Part shown: positions 46,273 to 55,536 of the stretch, piece by piece
Layout of the letters: each line of letters starts with the position of its first letter
Numbering within the stretch: the first letter of the stretch is position 1
From: Pseudomonadota bacterium
Lineage (GTDB): Bacteria > Pseudomonadota > Alphaproteobacteria > Rhizobiales > Beijerinckiaceae
DNA: 64,000 bases
Direction: 5' to 3'
Assembly: GCA_021813805.1 (NCBI GenBank)
Contig: JAKAJL010000008.1
Location: 31,206 to 95,205, forward strand
Notes under the pieces: generated by a model
What the model was told of the DNA's origin: nothing
The model's input: only the letters and a program-made list of their open reading frames with translations
The model's database searches: none
Made by a program: the position numbers and the translations under genes

Positions 46273-47262
46273 TCAGTGTTGCGTTCGAGGACCGCCCTCG
46301 ACGGTCTCCTTGCGGAAATAGACGCCGACGCCGTCGATCGGCACGATCGTGGGGTTGAGCCCGCGTTTGGCGAGGAAATCGGTCACTGCGGCCTTGCAGG
46401 CGGGAATGATCGCGTAATCGTCGACGATGATCCATCCGCCCGTCGAGACGCGATCGTAAAGCTGCTCCAGCGGCTGGATCGTCGATTCATACATGTCGCC
46501 GTCGAGGCGCAGAATCGCGATCTTCTCGGTCGGCAAGGTCGGCATCGTATCCTTGAACCAGCCCTTGACGAAGACGACCTGCTCGTCGAGAAGCCCGAAA
46601 CGCCTGAAATTGTCCTGAACCTCCTCGAGGGACACGGCCAGTTCGGGGAATTCGTGGAAGGTCGAGCCGGCGTCCGCCGGGAAGAGGGATTCGTCGGGCG
46701 GAGGCAGTCCCGCGAAGGAATCCGCGAGGATCACTTTGCGGTCGCGCACGTCATGGGCCTTCAGAACCGCCCGCGCCATGATGCTCGCGCCGCCGCGCCA
46801 TACGCCGGTTTCGACGATATCGCCGGGAACATTGCTCTTGATGACATCTTCGAGCAGCGTCCGCAGGTTGCGCATGCGTTCGGCGCCAATCATCGAAAAA
46901 GCGTGGGACGGCCAGTCGAGGCCGCGCTCGCGAACAGTGGCGTCATAACCTTTGTCGCCGAACGTCTGGAGCGGCGGATCTTCGAACAGCGTTCCGGTCA
47001 GCGTTGCTTCCATGAGGTCGAGATAAAGTATTTTGGAGCCGAATAACCGCCGATTTGACAGGATTGTGATCCATGGGTCCAATCGATCCGTCGACGAGCG
47101 CGCGTCTTCGGCGGTCAGCATCTGAAACACGCCTTGATGCTTCAACTCGACATAGCGCGCCAAGATGTCGTCGCGTTCCGCGATCAACTGATCACGCTCG
47201 ACAAGATCCACGCCGTTCAAAACCTTCATCAGACGGCGAAGAAGTTTCGGAGAGTCCGTCAT
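46273..47262 (-). CDS. TylF/MycF-family O-methyltransferase
   Basis: A 329-residue SAM-dependent methyltransferase of the TylF/MycF (macrocin O-methyltransferase) group, which methylates sugar hydroxyls. The MycF-like regions are NVPGDIVETGVWRGGASIMA, VILADSFAGLPPPDE, LRLDGDMYESTIQPLEQLYD and GGWIIVDDYAI. The first 70 residues are a helical extension. ATG 47262 is chosen over the upstream 47379 because the latter part has no family similarity. Next to it lies a methyltransferase-GH99 fusion, so both may act on surface glycans. Confidence 0.85.
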   Translation of the reverse strand: MTDSPKLLRRLMKVLNGVDLVERDQLIAERDDILARYVELKHQGVFQMLTAEDARSSTDRLDPWITILSNRRLFGSKILYLDLMEATLTGTLFEDPPLQTFGDKGYDATVRERGLDWPSHAFSMIGAERMRNLRTLLEDVIKSNVPGDIVETGVWRGGASIMARAVLKAHDVRDRKVILADSFAGLPPPDESLFPADAGSTFHEFPELAVSLEEVQDNFRRFGLLDEQVVFVKGWFKDTMPTLPTEKIAILRLDGDMYESTIQPLEQLYDRVSTGGWIIVDDYAIIPACKAAVTDFLAKRGLNPTIVPIDGVGVYFRKETVEGGPRTQH

Positions 47263-47443
47263 TGGCCAAGCCTGCCCTAATCTGTTGTCAACCATGTACA
47301 AAGCGCTTGCGCGGGCGCTCGGCGATTTTCCTTCGGTCAAGGACGGCGCTCGGGGGACGCCGGAGCCTAAACCTTGCATTTAATAGCAGAAATCACGTTC
47401 CGACAGTCAAGGTCTTGATTCGGCGATCTGCTTCGACGTTTGG

Positions 47444-49477
47444 TTATCTCGGGCTCTTTCCCCTGAGCCGCCGAAGGCCGGCGCGCAGCGGATTGGTCAC
47501 GGTTTTTCGGACGAAGCGGCCGAGCGGCGTATATTTTTTCTGACTGTTGACGACCACGTAAGCCGAGGGCGAGTTAGCGCCTTGAGGGTCTTGCGGAATG
47601 CGCGCGAGCTCCGGGACGCCCCTGTCCATCAGGTCGGTCAACGTCGAGTCGCCGCGCTTCGCTCGCGCCGTCGCCTCAAGATATTGCCGCCCATACTGGC
47701 GGCAGGGCTCGAGGTGGCAGCCTTCGGCCCACTCGTTCCAGGCGTTGATGAAAACGAGCCTGTCCTGGCCGGGAAAGTCCTCGCAGGTCTTGGCGATGGC
47801 CTGCGATAGCCAGAACTCGTAATTTCTTGGCGTGCCGTTCAAGCCGATCGCCGCGCGCTCGCCCGTGCGGGCGGTGTTGTCCCACGCCGGGAAAACACAA
47901 CGAAAGCCGTTGAAGTCGCGGGAATAGCGCATCGAGAGATATCGTTCGGCGACGTCCGAGCAGTCAAAAATATAGCCGGAATGCTCGTGATAAAAATTGA
48001 CCGCCGGAGCCAGGCTAGGCTTCGTGATGTTGTGCGGCGGAAATTCCACGCCGCTGTCGAATCCGAACTGACGGTAGTCCCAATTGCCGTGGGTGAAGGC
48101 GCAGGCGAGGTGGATTTTCGGTATGCCGACGCTGGCGCAATATTCCCGCCAGATCGCGGCGGTCTTTTTTGCATTCGGCAGATGCTGTGGACGATAGACG
48201 ATCAGTATGGGCGCGCCGTCGACATGGATGTAACGCTTGTCGCGTAGAAACGGCTCGATGCTTTTGATGAAATCCAGATCGTCCTCGGGGCGATATTGCT
48301 GGGCGATCAGAATCTCGTGCTCGGCCGCGTCCCATCGCCGCGTCCAGTTTTCATTGGCCCAGCACAGGCAGAACGGCATGTCGCTCTCGGGATCGGCGAG
48401 CATGTCGTCGAGCGGCGCGTTCAAGAGCCGGCGGCCCGAGAACCAATAATAATGATAACAAAAACCGTCGATGCCGTACGCCTTGGCCAATTCGATCTGG
48501 TCATGACGCGACTGGCGCAATCGAAGGTCGTAGAAGCCAAGATCGGTCGGCAGCTGGGGTTGCCAATGGCCGGGAAAACGCGGCGTGGCCTTGGTGACGT
48601 TGGTCCATTCGGTAAATCCCTTGCCCCACCATTCGTCGTTTTCCGGAATGGGATGGAACTGGGTCAGGTAAAACGCGATCAGCCTGACCTGGCAGTCGTT
48701 TGACCTCGTCGCCAGCTTCGGCTTGGAATCCGTCAGGGAAAGCGTCATCCTCGCGCGCTCGACGGGAACCCCCTTGGTGACAACCTGATAAACGGAGCTG
48801 AACCGATGGCCGGCGAAGGCCTGGCGTTCGGCGGCGGACAACGATTCCCAACGATTCAGGAACTCGGTCTTGTCGGGGCTCAACTCGATGAAACGGTAAT
48901 CCTCGATCGCGAGGCCCGCGCTTTCGTGCAGGGTCTGGATATTGTGCATTCCGAAAAAGCGGATATGCGTCTTGTCGAACAGACCCCATTCGCCATAGGC
49001 GAAATCTTCTTGGGCGAGACTGGCCAGCACGCCCCAATAGGCGGCGTGCGGAAGGGAGAGCACAATGAACCCGTCGTCGTTCAACAGGGTTTTCATCTGC
49101 TTGAGAACGGTCCAGGGGTCATAAAGATGTTCGAGAACGTCGGCGGCGATGACAGCGTCGAATTTCTCTTCCGAGGCGAGTTCGGAGGGCCAGTCCTTGC
49201 TATTCAAGTCAAGAGAATAAACCTTGCTGCAGAAGGTCTTCAGCTTTTCGACGGAAGCGGGGTTGATTTCGACGGCGACAACCTCGCAACCCATGGCCTC
49301 GACCAGTTTCCGGGATATGGCCCCGGACCCTGCGCCTATCTCAAGGACGCGCTTGTTTTTCCCAACGATTCGAATGACGTTGGCCGCGGCGTTGTTTGCG
49401 TCTAAATCGAATTCGTATTCATAATTCATGAATACGGAAAGATCTGGCGAAATAGATTTTTGAATCGGATCAGCCAT
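47444..49477 (-). CDS. SAM methyltransferase fused to GH99-like WbsX domain
   Basis: A 677-residue two-domain protein. Residues 1-230 are a class I methyltransferase (NKRVLEIGAGSGAISRKLVE, FDAVIAADVLEHLYDPWTVL). From about 265 onward a WbsX-type GH99-like domain follows: AFYLTQFHPIPENDEWWGKG, FTEWTNVTKATPRFPGHWQP, YGIDGFCYHYYWFSGRRLLN and VFINAWNEWAEGCHLEP. WbsX-type domains occur in O-antigen and capsule gene clusters; a glycan-processing or glycosyl-transfer role is assumed, not shown. The Arg-rich tail ends LRRLRGKSPR. It precedes the TylF-like gene on the same strand. Confidence 0.85.
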   Translation of the reverse strand: MADPIQKSISPDLSVFMNYEYEFDLDANNAAANVIRIVGKNKRVLEIGAGSGAISRKLVEAMGCEVVAVEINPASVEKLKTFCSKVYSLDLNSKDWPSELASEEKFDAVIAADVLEHLYDPWTVLKQMKTLLNDDGFIVLSLPHAAYWGVLASLAQEDFAYGEWGLFDKTHIRFFGMHNIQTLHESAGLAIEDYRFIELSPDKTEFLNRWESLSAAERQAFAGHRFSSVYQVVTKGVPVERARMTLSLTDSKPKLATRSNDCQVRLIAFYLTQFHPIPENDEWWGKGFTEWTNVTKATPRFPGHWQPQLPTDLGFYDLRLRQSRHDQIELAKAYGIDGFCYHYYWFSGRRLLNAPLDDMLADPESDMPFCLCWANENWTRRWDAAEHEILIAQQYRPEDDLDFIKSIEPFLRDKRYIHVDGAPILIVYRPQHLPNAKKTAAIWREYCASVGIPKIHLACAFTHGNWDYRQFGFDSGVEFPPHNITKPSLAPAVNFYHEHSGYIFDCSDVAERYLSMRYSRDFNGFRCVFPAWDNTARTGERAAIGLNGTPRNYEFWLSQAIAKTCEDFPGQDRLVFINAWNEWAEGCHLEPCRQYGRQYLEATARAKRGDSTLTDLMDRGVPELARIPQDPQGANSPSAYVVVNSQKKYTPLGRFVRKTVTNPLRAGLRRLRGKSPR

Positions 49478-49825
49478 TTATATCAAGACCTGCGCAAGTG
49501 TCTTAACGAAATTTTCTCTTAGCAATGCGCCCCTCGGCAGTCAAGAGTTGGGATGGTCCGGATATCCGCAGGATTTATTCAATTCAGCTTGTATCCGCGG
49601 TCGGGGCGACGCTTGAACTTCAGCGTCAGCGCGCTTTAGCTGCGCGCGCCAACGTCCGTGTCACGGGCGTTTCAATTGTGCGGCGCCGGGGGGTGAGCAA
49701 GGCTGCTTCGGCGGGGCCTGAACGATGCCGCTGATCCGGTGGCGTCGCGCGTTTGCGTTCCGCGGCGTTGAAACTTCGGGCGAATGGGATTTTACTTCGG
49801 GAAGTCGAACCTCGGAGGAGAGAGC
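49478..49825. other. Gap without recognised gene
   Basis: About 350 bases between the divergent starts of the methyltransferase-GH99 fusion and the dienelactone hydrolase. It must hold both promoters. No clear motif, hairpin or small gene was found. Confidence 0.45.
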
Positions 49826-50701
49826 ATGAGCTTGTCCCGGAAGGCCCCGCCGGACGTCGTGACCGGATCGCTGTCCCGCCGCGCCTTTGTCGCCGCGTCC
49901 GCGGCGGGGGGCTATGCGCTGGCGGCAGGGCCGTTGCGGGCGGGGGCCATTGCGACCGATGCGCAGGGCCTGGTCGCCGGCGGCGCGGCGGTCGCGACGC
50001 GCGGCGGCGACATGCCGGTTTATTTCGCCCGGCCGCAGGGCGTGACCCATCCGCCGGTGGTTCTCGTGGCGATGGAAATTTTCGGCCTTCACGAATATAT
50101 CCGCGATGTCGTGCGCCGGCTCGCCAAACTGGGCGCCTTCGCCATAGCGCCCGATTATTACTTCCGTTTCGGCGTCGATCTGCCGAAGACGACCGATATC
50201 GCGGCGATCATGAAAGTGGTCAACGCCAAGCCGGACGCGGAACTCGTCGCCGATCTCGACGCAGCCGCCGCCTGGGCCAAGACGCAGGGAGGCGATGCGG
50301 ATCGGCTCGGGATCATCGGCTTTTGCCGGGGCGGGCGCACGGTGTGGGTCTATTGTTCGGAAAGCGCGCTCCCGAAGGCTGGCGTGGCCTTTTACGGGAC
50401 TTTAGCCGACCCGCCGGCGCAGAAGGCGCTATGGCCGAGGAGCCCGCTCGAACTCGCGCCGGAGCTGAAGGCGCCTGTGCTTGGCCTCTATGGCGGCGCC
50501 GACGCGCATATCACGATGGCGCAGATCGAGGAAATGAAGGCGCGGCTGCGGGCGGCGGGCAAGACGGCGGAATTCCAGATCTATCCCGACGCCCCGCATG
50601 GATTCCACGCCGATTACCGGCCAAGCTATCGCAGGCAAGACGCCGAGGACGCCTGGCGCCGGATGGCGGACTGGCTGCGGCGCTATGGCGTATTGGGATA
50701 G
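49826..50701 (+). CDS. Exported dienelactone hydrolase
   Basis: A 291-residue alpha/beta hydrolase of the dienelactone hydrolase type, normally hydrolysing dienelactones or related cyclic esters. The nucleophile Cys167 is in GIIGFCRGGR, the acid Asp in YGGADAHITM and the His in YPDAPHGFHADY; MEIFGLHEYIRD has the conserved Glu. A Tat-type signal (SRRAFVAASAAGGYALAAG) places it outside the cytosol. GGAGGAGAGAGC precedes the ATG. Its 3' end overlaps the convergent DDAH-like gene by 19 bases. Confidence 0.87.
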   Translation: MSLSRKAPPDVVTGSLSRRAFVAASAAGGYALAAGPLRAGAIATDAQGLVAGGAAVATRGGDMPVYFARPQGVTHPPVVLVAMEIFGLHEYIRDVVRRLAKLGAFAIAPDYYFRFGVDLPKTTDIAAIMKVVNAKPDAELVADLDAAAAWAKTQGGDADRLGIIGFCRGGRTVWVYCSESALPKAGVAFYGTLADPPAQKALWPRSPLELAPELKAPVLGLYGGADAHITMAQIEEMKARLRAAGKTAEFQIYPDAPHGFHADYRPSYRRQDAEDAWRRMADWLRRYGVLG

Positions 50702-51516
50702 AGGTCCAGCGTCAGGCATTTGGCCGCGCCGCCGGCTTTCATGAATTCGGTGAGCGGCGTGGGCTCGATGACGAATCCCTCCTGGGCCAGGCGGTCGCGC
50801 AGGCGCGGCGAGGCGGCGTTGAGGATGACGGTTTGGCCCAGCGCCACGGCGTTGCAACAGAAGTCCGCCGCCTCGGCGGCGCTCACGGGGACACGCTTGT
50901 CGTCCGGGACGATCGCCTCGATCGTCGCGCGGGAGGCAGGGTCGAAGGCCCCCGGATAATAAAGCAGAAAGCCGCCGGGCAAGGGGCAAAGACAAGTGTC
51001 GAGATGGTAATAGCGCGGATCGGCGAGGCCGAGTGGAACCGCGCGCGTGGCCAGAGCCTTTTCGAGAAAGGGCGCGAGTCCGGCATCCGAGCGGAAACCG
51101 TGTCCCACCCAGAACAGCTTGCGCGTCTCGTCATGGAGCGCGTCGCCGGCGCCCTCGAAAAACAGGCCCTCCGGCGGGTCGATCACGCGAAAGCCATGGG
51201 CTTCGAACCAGTCGCGGAACAAGGTCTCCTCGCCGCGCCGCTCGGGATGGCGGAAACGGCTGATCACAAACTTTCCGCTGCCGGCCAAGCCGGCGTTCGC
51301 GGTAAAGACGAGATCGGGCAGGCCGGAGCGGGGGCTGAGCAGGAGCACCTCGGCTTGGCGCTCGATCAGCGCCTTCAGGTCGAGCCATTGCCGGCGGGCT
51401 TCCCTTGCTTCGGTGCGCCCCTTTTGCCCTTCCATCCAGGGATTGATGACATAATCGACGCCGAAATAATCCGGCGGGCACATCAGGATTTTTTTCCGGT
51501 GGGGAGTCTCGGGCAC
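50683..51516 (-). CDS. Dimethylarginine dimethylaminohydrolase-like protein
   Basis: A 277-residue guanidino-group-modifying enzyme of the DDAH/arginine deiminase/amidinotransferase fold. It has ILMCPPDYFGVDYVINPWME, LPDLVFTANAGLAGSGKFVI (substrate-binding Asp), YYHLDTCLCPLPGG with the catalytic His and GGAAKCLTLDLYPN with the catalytic Cys. It likely hydrolyses methylated arginine or a related guanidine. The gene is alone. Confidence 0.88.
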   Translation of the reverse strand: MPETPHRKKILMCPPDYFGVDYVINPWMEGQKGRTEAREARRQWLDLKALIERQAEVLLLSPRSGLPDLVFTANAGLAGSGKFVISRFRHPERRGEETLFRDWFEAHGFRVIDPPEGLFFEGAGDALHDETRKLFWVGHGFRSDAGLAPFLEKALATRAVPLGLADPRYYHLDTCLCPLPGGFLLYYPGAFDPASRATIEAIVPDDKRVPVSAAEAADFCCNAVALGQTVILNAASPRLRDRLAQEGFVIEPTPLTEFMKAGGAAKCLTLDLYPNTP

Positions 51517-51730
51517 AGCGGCGTTCCGGCGGGCGTCGCGCCGCTATAGCAGGGAAAGCTCGAGTCGGGGAGGGGCCGCCGACGATCGTTCCGGCTCCAG
51601 GCCTCAGTTCGTTGCAAGACCGCTCCGCAGATAGCGGACTTCACGACAAATGTGCAGAAGCTGAAACGCGTCGCCAGCCGCGTGACCGCGAATGACAATT
51701 GATTTTATTCGCTGGGGCGTCTCGCGCGGC

Positions 51731-51922
51731 TCAATGCGCGACGGCGTCACGCGTCGGCGGATCATATCTCGGCGCGAGCCTAATGAGGTCGGCCAGCGCG
51801 AAGTCGATATGCGCCATGGTTTGCTGGCTCTGCGGCGTCGATGGCAGCAGACTCGCCTCCGCACGCGCAAATTGCAAATTGATGATCGCCCTTTCAATAA
51901 CGGACTCCATGCTCTCGCCCAT
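51731..51922 (-). CDS. Small hypothetical protein under a CtrA-type box
   Basis: An unrecognised 63-residue protein (starting MGESMESVIERAIINLQFAR, continuing with PSTPQSQQTMAHIDFALADL). It is helical and neutral to acidic, not a shadow of another gene. Start alternatives are 51940, 51934 and 51910. A perfect TTAA-N7-TTAA site lies 36 bases upstream of the chosen ATG, so CtrA control is suggested. Whether the protein is made is unproven. Confidence 0.5.
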   Translation of the reverse strand: MGESMESVIERAIINLQFARAEASLLPSTPQSQQTMAHIDFALADLIRLAPRYDPPTRDAVAH

Positions 51923-51957
51923 TCTTATCCCCATCGGCACACAACAGGATGATTATA

Positions 51958-51972
51958 TTAACTGTTCGTTAA
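51958..51972. promoter_or_regulatory. CtrA-type binding site
   Basis: TTAA-CTGTTCG-TTAA matches the full CtrA consensus TTAA-N7-TTAA. It precedes the small gene on the minus strand. Two more GTTAAC sites follow at about 52032 and 52050, the first inside AGCGTTAACGCT, a 12-base palindrome. Confidence 0.65.
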
Positions 51973-52098
51973 CGATGCGAATGGGCCAAGCATAACAATC
52001 TGTGGTTGAGGATAGGATAGCGTTAACGCTGCAGGAAGGGTTAACTGGCGGGTCTGCCGCTCAACATCATGTCCGCCCGCCGTTGCCGGGGGAGCGGC

Positions 52099-52124
52099 CG
52101 CCGGCGGGTTCGCGCCCGCCGGCG
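52099..52124. other. Perfect 10-bp hairpin after ahpF
   Basis: CGCCGGCGGG (52099-52108) pairs with CCCGCCGGCG (52115-52124) around a six-base loop. It starts four bases after the ahpF stop on the minus strand. No T run follows on the minus strand, so it may be a weak terminator or mRNA end protector. Confidence 0.5.
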
Positions 52125-52128
52125 TTTG

Positions 52129-53709
52129 TCACGCCGCCCGCGACGCCTTGGGCGGAGCCTGGCGGATCAGGCAGTCGAAGGCCGAGAGCGCGGCGGTCGC
52201 GCCGCCTCCCATGGCGATGACGATCTGCTTGTAAGGCGTGGTGGTCGCGTCGCCGGCGGCGAACACGCCATAAGCCGAGGTCTCGCCGCGCGCGTCGATC
52301 TCGATCTCGCCGCGCGGGCTCAAATTTACCGCGCCCTTCAACCATTCGGTGTTGGGGACGAGGCCGATCTGCACGAAAATTCCGTCGAGATCGACACGAT
52401 GCGTCGTACCGGTCGCGCGGTCTCTATAGGTCAGGCCGATCACCTTTTCGCCGTCGCCCAGAACTTCCGTGGTCTGGGCAGAGACGACGATCCGGACATT
52501 GGGAAGCGAGTGCAATTTTTCCTGGAGCACGGCGTCGGCGCGCAACTGGCCGTCGAATTCGATCAGGGTGACATGGGCGGCGAGGTTAGCCAGGTCGATC
52601 GCCGCCTCGACGCCGGAATTGCCGCCGCCGATCACCGCCACGCGCTTGCCCTTGAACAGCGGCCCGTCGCAGTGCGGGCAATAGGCCACGCCCTTGTTGC
52701 GATAGGCCTCCTCGCCGGGAACATTCATTTGGCGCCAGCGGGCGCCGGGCGACAGCACGATCGTGCGCGCGGAAAGAGTCGCGCCGCTCGCCAGCCGCAC
52801 CTGCGCAAGCCGGCCGGCGTCCCGCGCCGGGATCAGCTCGACCGCCTTCTGCGCGTTCATGATGTCCACGCCATAGTCCTTGACGTGGTTCTCCAGCGCC
52901 GCCGCCAGTTTCGGCCCCTCGGTGTGCGGAACCGAAATGAAATTCTCGATTCCCATCGTGTCCAGAACCTGGCCTCCGAAACGCTCGGCCACGACGCCGG
53001 TCCTGACACCCTTGCGCGCGGCATAGATCGCGGCCGCGGCGCCGGCCGGGCCGCCGCCCACCACCAGCACGTCGAAGGGCGGCTTGTCCTTCAGCTTTTC
53101 GGCGGCGCGTGCCGAGGCGCCCGCGTCGATCTTCGCCAGCAGTTGCTCCAGACCCATCCGCCCTTGCGCGAAAACCTCGCCGTTGAGGAAGACCGTCGGC
53201 ACGGCCATGATTTTTCGCGCTGCCACCTCATCCTGAAACAGCCCGCCGTCGATGGCGACATGGCGGATTTTTGGATTGATGACGCTCATCACGTTCAACG
53301 CTTGCACCACGTCGGGGCAGTTCTGGCAGGAGAGCGAGAAAAAAGTCTCGAAAAGATAGTCGCCGTCGAGCGCCCCGATCTGCTCGATGACTTCCGGGGA
53401 TTCTTTCGGCGGCAGGCCGCCGACCTGGAGCACGGCCAGGATAAGCGAATTGAATTCATGGCCCATCGGCAGACCGGCGAAAGCGACCGCGACATTCGTC
53501 CCGGCGCGGTTGATGGCGAAAGAGGGGCGGCGCGCGTCGGCGCCATCGCGGGAAACCGAAATTTTTGGCGAAATGGACGCGATATCCTCAAGCAAGGCTA
53601 GGATTTCCCGCGACTTTTCGCCGTCGTCGAGCGAGGCGATTAGTTCGACGGGAACGACAATGCGCTCGAAATAGGCCTGCAACTGGCTTTTGAGGGCGGC
53701 GTCCAACAT
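52129..53709 (-). CDS. ahpF: Alkyl hydroperoxide reductase subunit F
   Basis: Transfers electrons from NADH via FAD and two disulfide centres to AhpC. The 526 residues have the N-terminal thioredoxin-like domain with redox Cys128/Cys131 ([13 protein letters not shown]), the FAD-binding [20 protein letters not shown] and the active-site Cys pair in [10 protein letters not shown], then the NADH-binding [18 protein letters not shown]. The ATG at 53709 (MLDAALK) is used; the frame upstream is not AhpF-like. It lies 99 bases downstream of ahpC with a stem-loop between them. Confidence 0.95.
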   Translation of the reverse strand: MLDAALKSQLQAYFERIVVPVELIASLDDGEKSREILALLEDIASISPKISVSRDGADARRPSFAINRAGTNVAVAFAGLPMGHEFNSLILAVLQVGGLPPKESPEVIEQIGALDGDYLFETFFSLSCQNCPDVVQALNVMSVINPKIRHVAIDGGLFQDEVAARKIMAVPTVFLNGEVFAQGRMGLEQLLAKIDAGASARAAEKLKDKPPFDVLVVGGGPAGAAAAIYAARKGVRTGVVAERFGGQVLDTMGIENFISVPHTEGPKLAAALENHVKDYGVDIMNAQKAVELIPARDAGRLAQVRLASGATLSARTIVLSPGARWRQMNVPGEEAYRNKGVAYCPHCDGPLFKGKRVAVIGGGNSGVEAAIDLANLAAHVTLIEFDGQLRADAVLQEKLHSLPNVRIVVSAQTTEVLGDGEKVIGLTYRDRATGTTHRVDLDGIFVQIGLVPNTEWLKGAVNLSPRGEIEIDARGETSAYGVFAAGDATTTPYKQIVIAMGGGATAALSAFDCLIRQAPPKASRAA

Positions 53710-53744
53710 GGCGGAATTCTCCGGTTCAAAACTGCGACGAGCGG

Positions 53745-53776
53745 GCAAAAGAGAGCCCCGGGCCGAAGCCCGGGGC
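53745..53776 (-). terminator. Stem-loop between ahpC and ahpF
   Basis: GCCCCGGGC (53755-53763) pairs with GCCCGGGGC (53768-53776); on the minus strand TCTCTTTTG follows. This may partly end transcription after ahpC so that more AhpC than AhpF is made. Confidence 0.6.
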
Positions 53777-53808
53777 CTGAAAGCTGATGAGGGCCAGAAA
53801 GGAAGCGG

Positions 53809-54372
53809 TCAGATCTTGCCCACGAGGTCGAGCGACGGGGCGAGGGTTTTCTCTCCTTCATGCCACTTGGCCGGGCAGACTTCGCCGGGATGCGCGGCGA
53901 CATATTGCGCGGCCTTGATCTTGCGCAGCAGCTCCTTGGCGTCGCGGCCGATGCCGCCGGCGGTGATCTCGACGATCTGTATGATGCCATCGGGATCGAC
54001 GACGAAGGTGCCGCGGTTGGCGAGGCCGGCGTCCTCGATCAGGACGTCGAAATTGCGCGAGATCGCATGGGTCGGATCGCCGACCATGACATAGTCGATC
54101 TTCTTGATCGCCGGCGACATGTCGTGCCACGCCTTGTGCGAGAAATGAGTGTCGGTCGAAACCGCGTAAATCTCGACGCCGAGTTTTTGGAATTCGGCGT
54201 AATTGTCGGCGAGGTCCTCGAGCTCGGTCGGGCAGACGAAGGTGAAGTCGGCGGGATAGAAAAACACCACCGACCACTTGTCCAACATGTCGGCTTCGGT
54301 CACGTCAATGAATTTACCTTGTTTGAAGGCCTTGGCCTGGAAAGGTTTTACGGCGGTGCTGATGAGCGACAT
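53809..54372 (-). CDS. ahpC: Peroxiredoxin AhpC
   Basis: Reduces hydrogen peroxide and organic hydroperoxides. The 187 residues are the usual length, with peroxidatic Cys47 in [10 protein letters not shown] and resolving Cys166 in GEVCPAKW. The ATG at 54372 is used. Reduced by AhpF, encoded just downstream, and divergent from an oxyR, the standard arrangement for peroxide-induced expression. Confidence 0.97.
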   Translation of the reverse strand: MSLISTAVKPFQAKAFKQGKFIDVTEADMLDKWSVVFFYPADFTFVCPTELEDLADNYAEFQKLGVEIYAVSTDTHFSHKAWHDMSPAIKKIDYVMVGDPTHAISRNFDVLIEDAGLANRGTFVVDPDGIIQIVEITAGGIGRDAKELLRKIKAAQYVAAHPGEVCPAKWHEGEKTLAPSLDLVGKI

Positions 54373-54498
54373 GCGTTTCTCCGGTGCTGCATTGCGACAC
54401 AAGTTGTGCGTCGCACTCATGGCTAAACTGAGCCATTGATCGAGTAAAATTCAAAAAAAATGTTTTATTGATACATTTTTTCGATTAATCTTACGGCC
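54373..54498. promoter_or_regulatory. ahpC-oxyR divergent control region
   Basis: A 126-base gap between the divergent ahpC and oxyR starts. The part nearest oxyR is very AT-rich and contains repeated ATTGAT (twice) and GATTAAT. It is the expected site of OxyR binding; an exact operator cannot be defined from sequence alone. Confidence 0.6.
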
Positions 54499-55443
54499 AT
54501 GACGCCGCTTCCCACCCTTCGCCAATTGCGTTTCCTCGTCGCCGTAGTCGAGCGCCGCCATTTCGGCGCGGCGGCCGAGGATTGTCTGGTCAGCCAGTCG
54601 GCGCTCAGCGCCGCGATCCAGGAGCTGGAAGATCATCTCGGGGTCAAATTGCTGGAGCGCACCAAGCGCGTGGTGATCCCCACCGCCATCGGGCTCGACA
54701 TCGCGGAGCGCGCGCGAAAACTGCTGCGCGCCGCCGAAGAACTGGTCGAGGCGGCGCGCGAGGCGAGCGACCCGCATTCGGGGTCGCTCCAGCTTGGCGT
54801 CATCCCCACCATCGGCCCGTTCCTCGTGCCCCGCATCATGCCAGTTCTGGGCGAGGCGTTCCCCCGTCTCAAGATCTATCTGCGCGAGGAGCAGTCGGCG
54901 CCGATCCTCGCGCGGCTCGAAAACGGGCAGGCCGACGCCGCCATCATCGCTCTGCCCTATCCCTGCGAGGGGATGGAGACGATGGAGCTGGCGCGCGACC
55001 GCTTTTTCGTGGTGGTTCCGCCGGATCATCGTCTGGCCTCGCGGGAAAGAATCCTCCCTGAGGACCTAGAGGCGGAGGACCTGTTGCTGCTCGAAGACGG
55101 CCATTGCCTGCGCGAACATGCGCTGGCCGCCTGTTCGCTCGAAGGCGCGCGGCGCAACAGCGGCTTTCAGGGCACGAGTCTGCTCACGCTTGTGCAGATG
55201 GCGGCCAATGGGCTCGGCGTCACGCTCGTCCCGCAAATGGCGATCGAGGCCGGCGTTTTGCGCGGCCTCAACCTCGTCGCCCGGCCTTTGGAGGACGACA
55301 GCCCCCCGCGCGTCATTGCGCTGGCCTGGCGCCTGACCTCGAGCCGCAAGGCGATGTTCAGGGAATTGGGCGCGGCGCTACGGCGGGTCTGGCAGCAAAG
55401 AAGCGGCGAGGCGCGCTCAGCCGTCGCTTCCGCGCCTTCCTGA
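54499..55443 (+). CDS. oxyR: Peroxide regulator OxyR
   Basis: A 314-residue LysR-type regulator of the peroxide response. The helix-turn-helix is in FGAAAEDCLVSQSALSAAIQ and the effector domain carries the redox Cys pair Cys203 and Cys212 (HCLREHALAACSLEG), with the same nine-residue spacing as the E. coli Cys199/Cys208 pair. It is divergent from ahpC. Disulfide formation by peroxide would switch it on. Confidence 0.93.
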   Translation: MTPLPTLRQLRFLVAVVERRHFGAAAEDCLVSQSALSAAIQELEDHLGVKLLERTKRVVIPTAIGLDIAERARKLLRAAEELVEAAREASDPHSGSLQLGVIPTIGPFLVPRIMPVLGEAFPRLKIYLREEQSAPILARLENGQADAAIIALPYPCEGMETMELARDRFFVVVPPDHRLASRERILPEDLEAEDLLLLEDGHCLREHALAACSLEGARRNSGFQGTSLLTLVQMAANGLGVTLVPQMAIEAGVLRGLNLVARPLEDDSPPRVIALAWRLTSSRKAMFRELGAALRRVWQQRSGEARSAVASAPS

Positions 55444-55536
55444 AGGGGTGTTCGTTCGGCGCAGGTTCGGGCAAGCATGCGCTGGCCGGCGCGTCTTTTT
55501 CACCCGATGGCGGAAGGCCTCGCGCGAACGCCCCGG

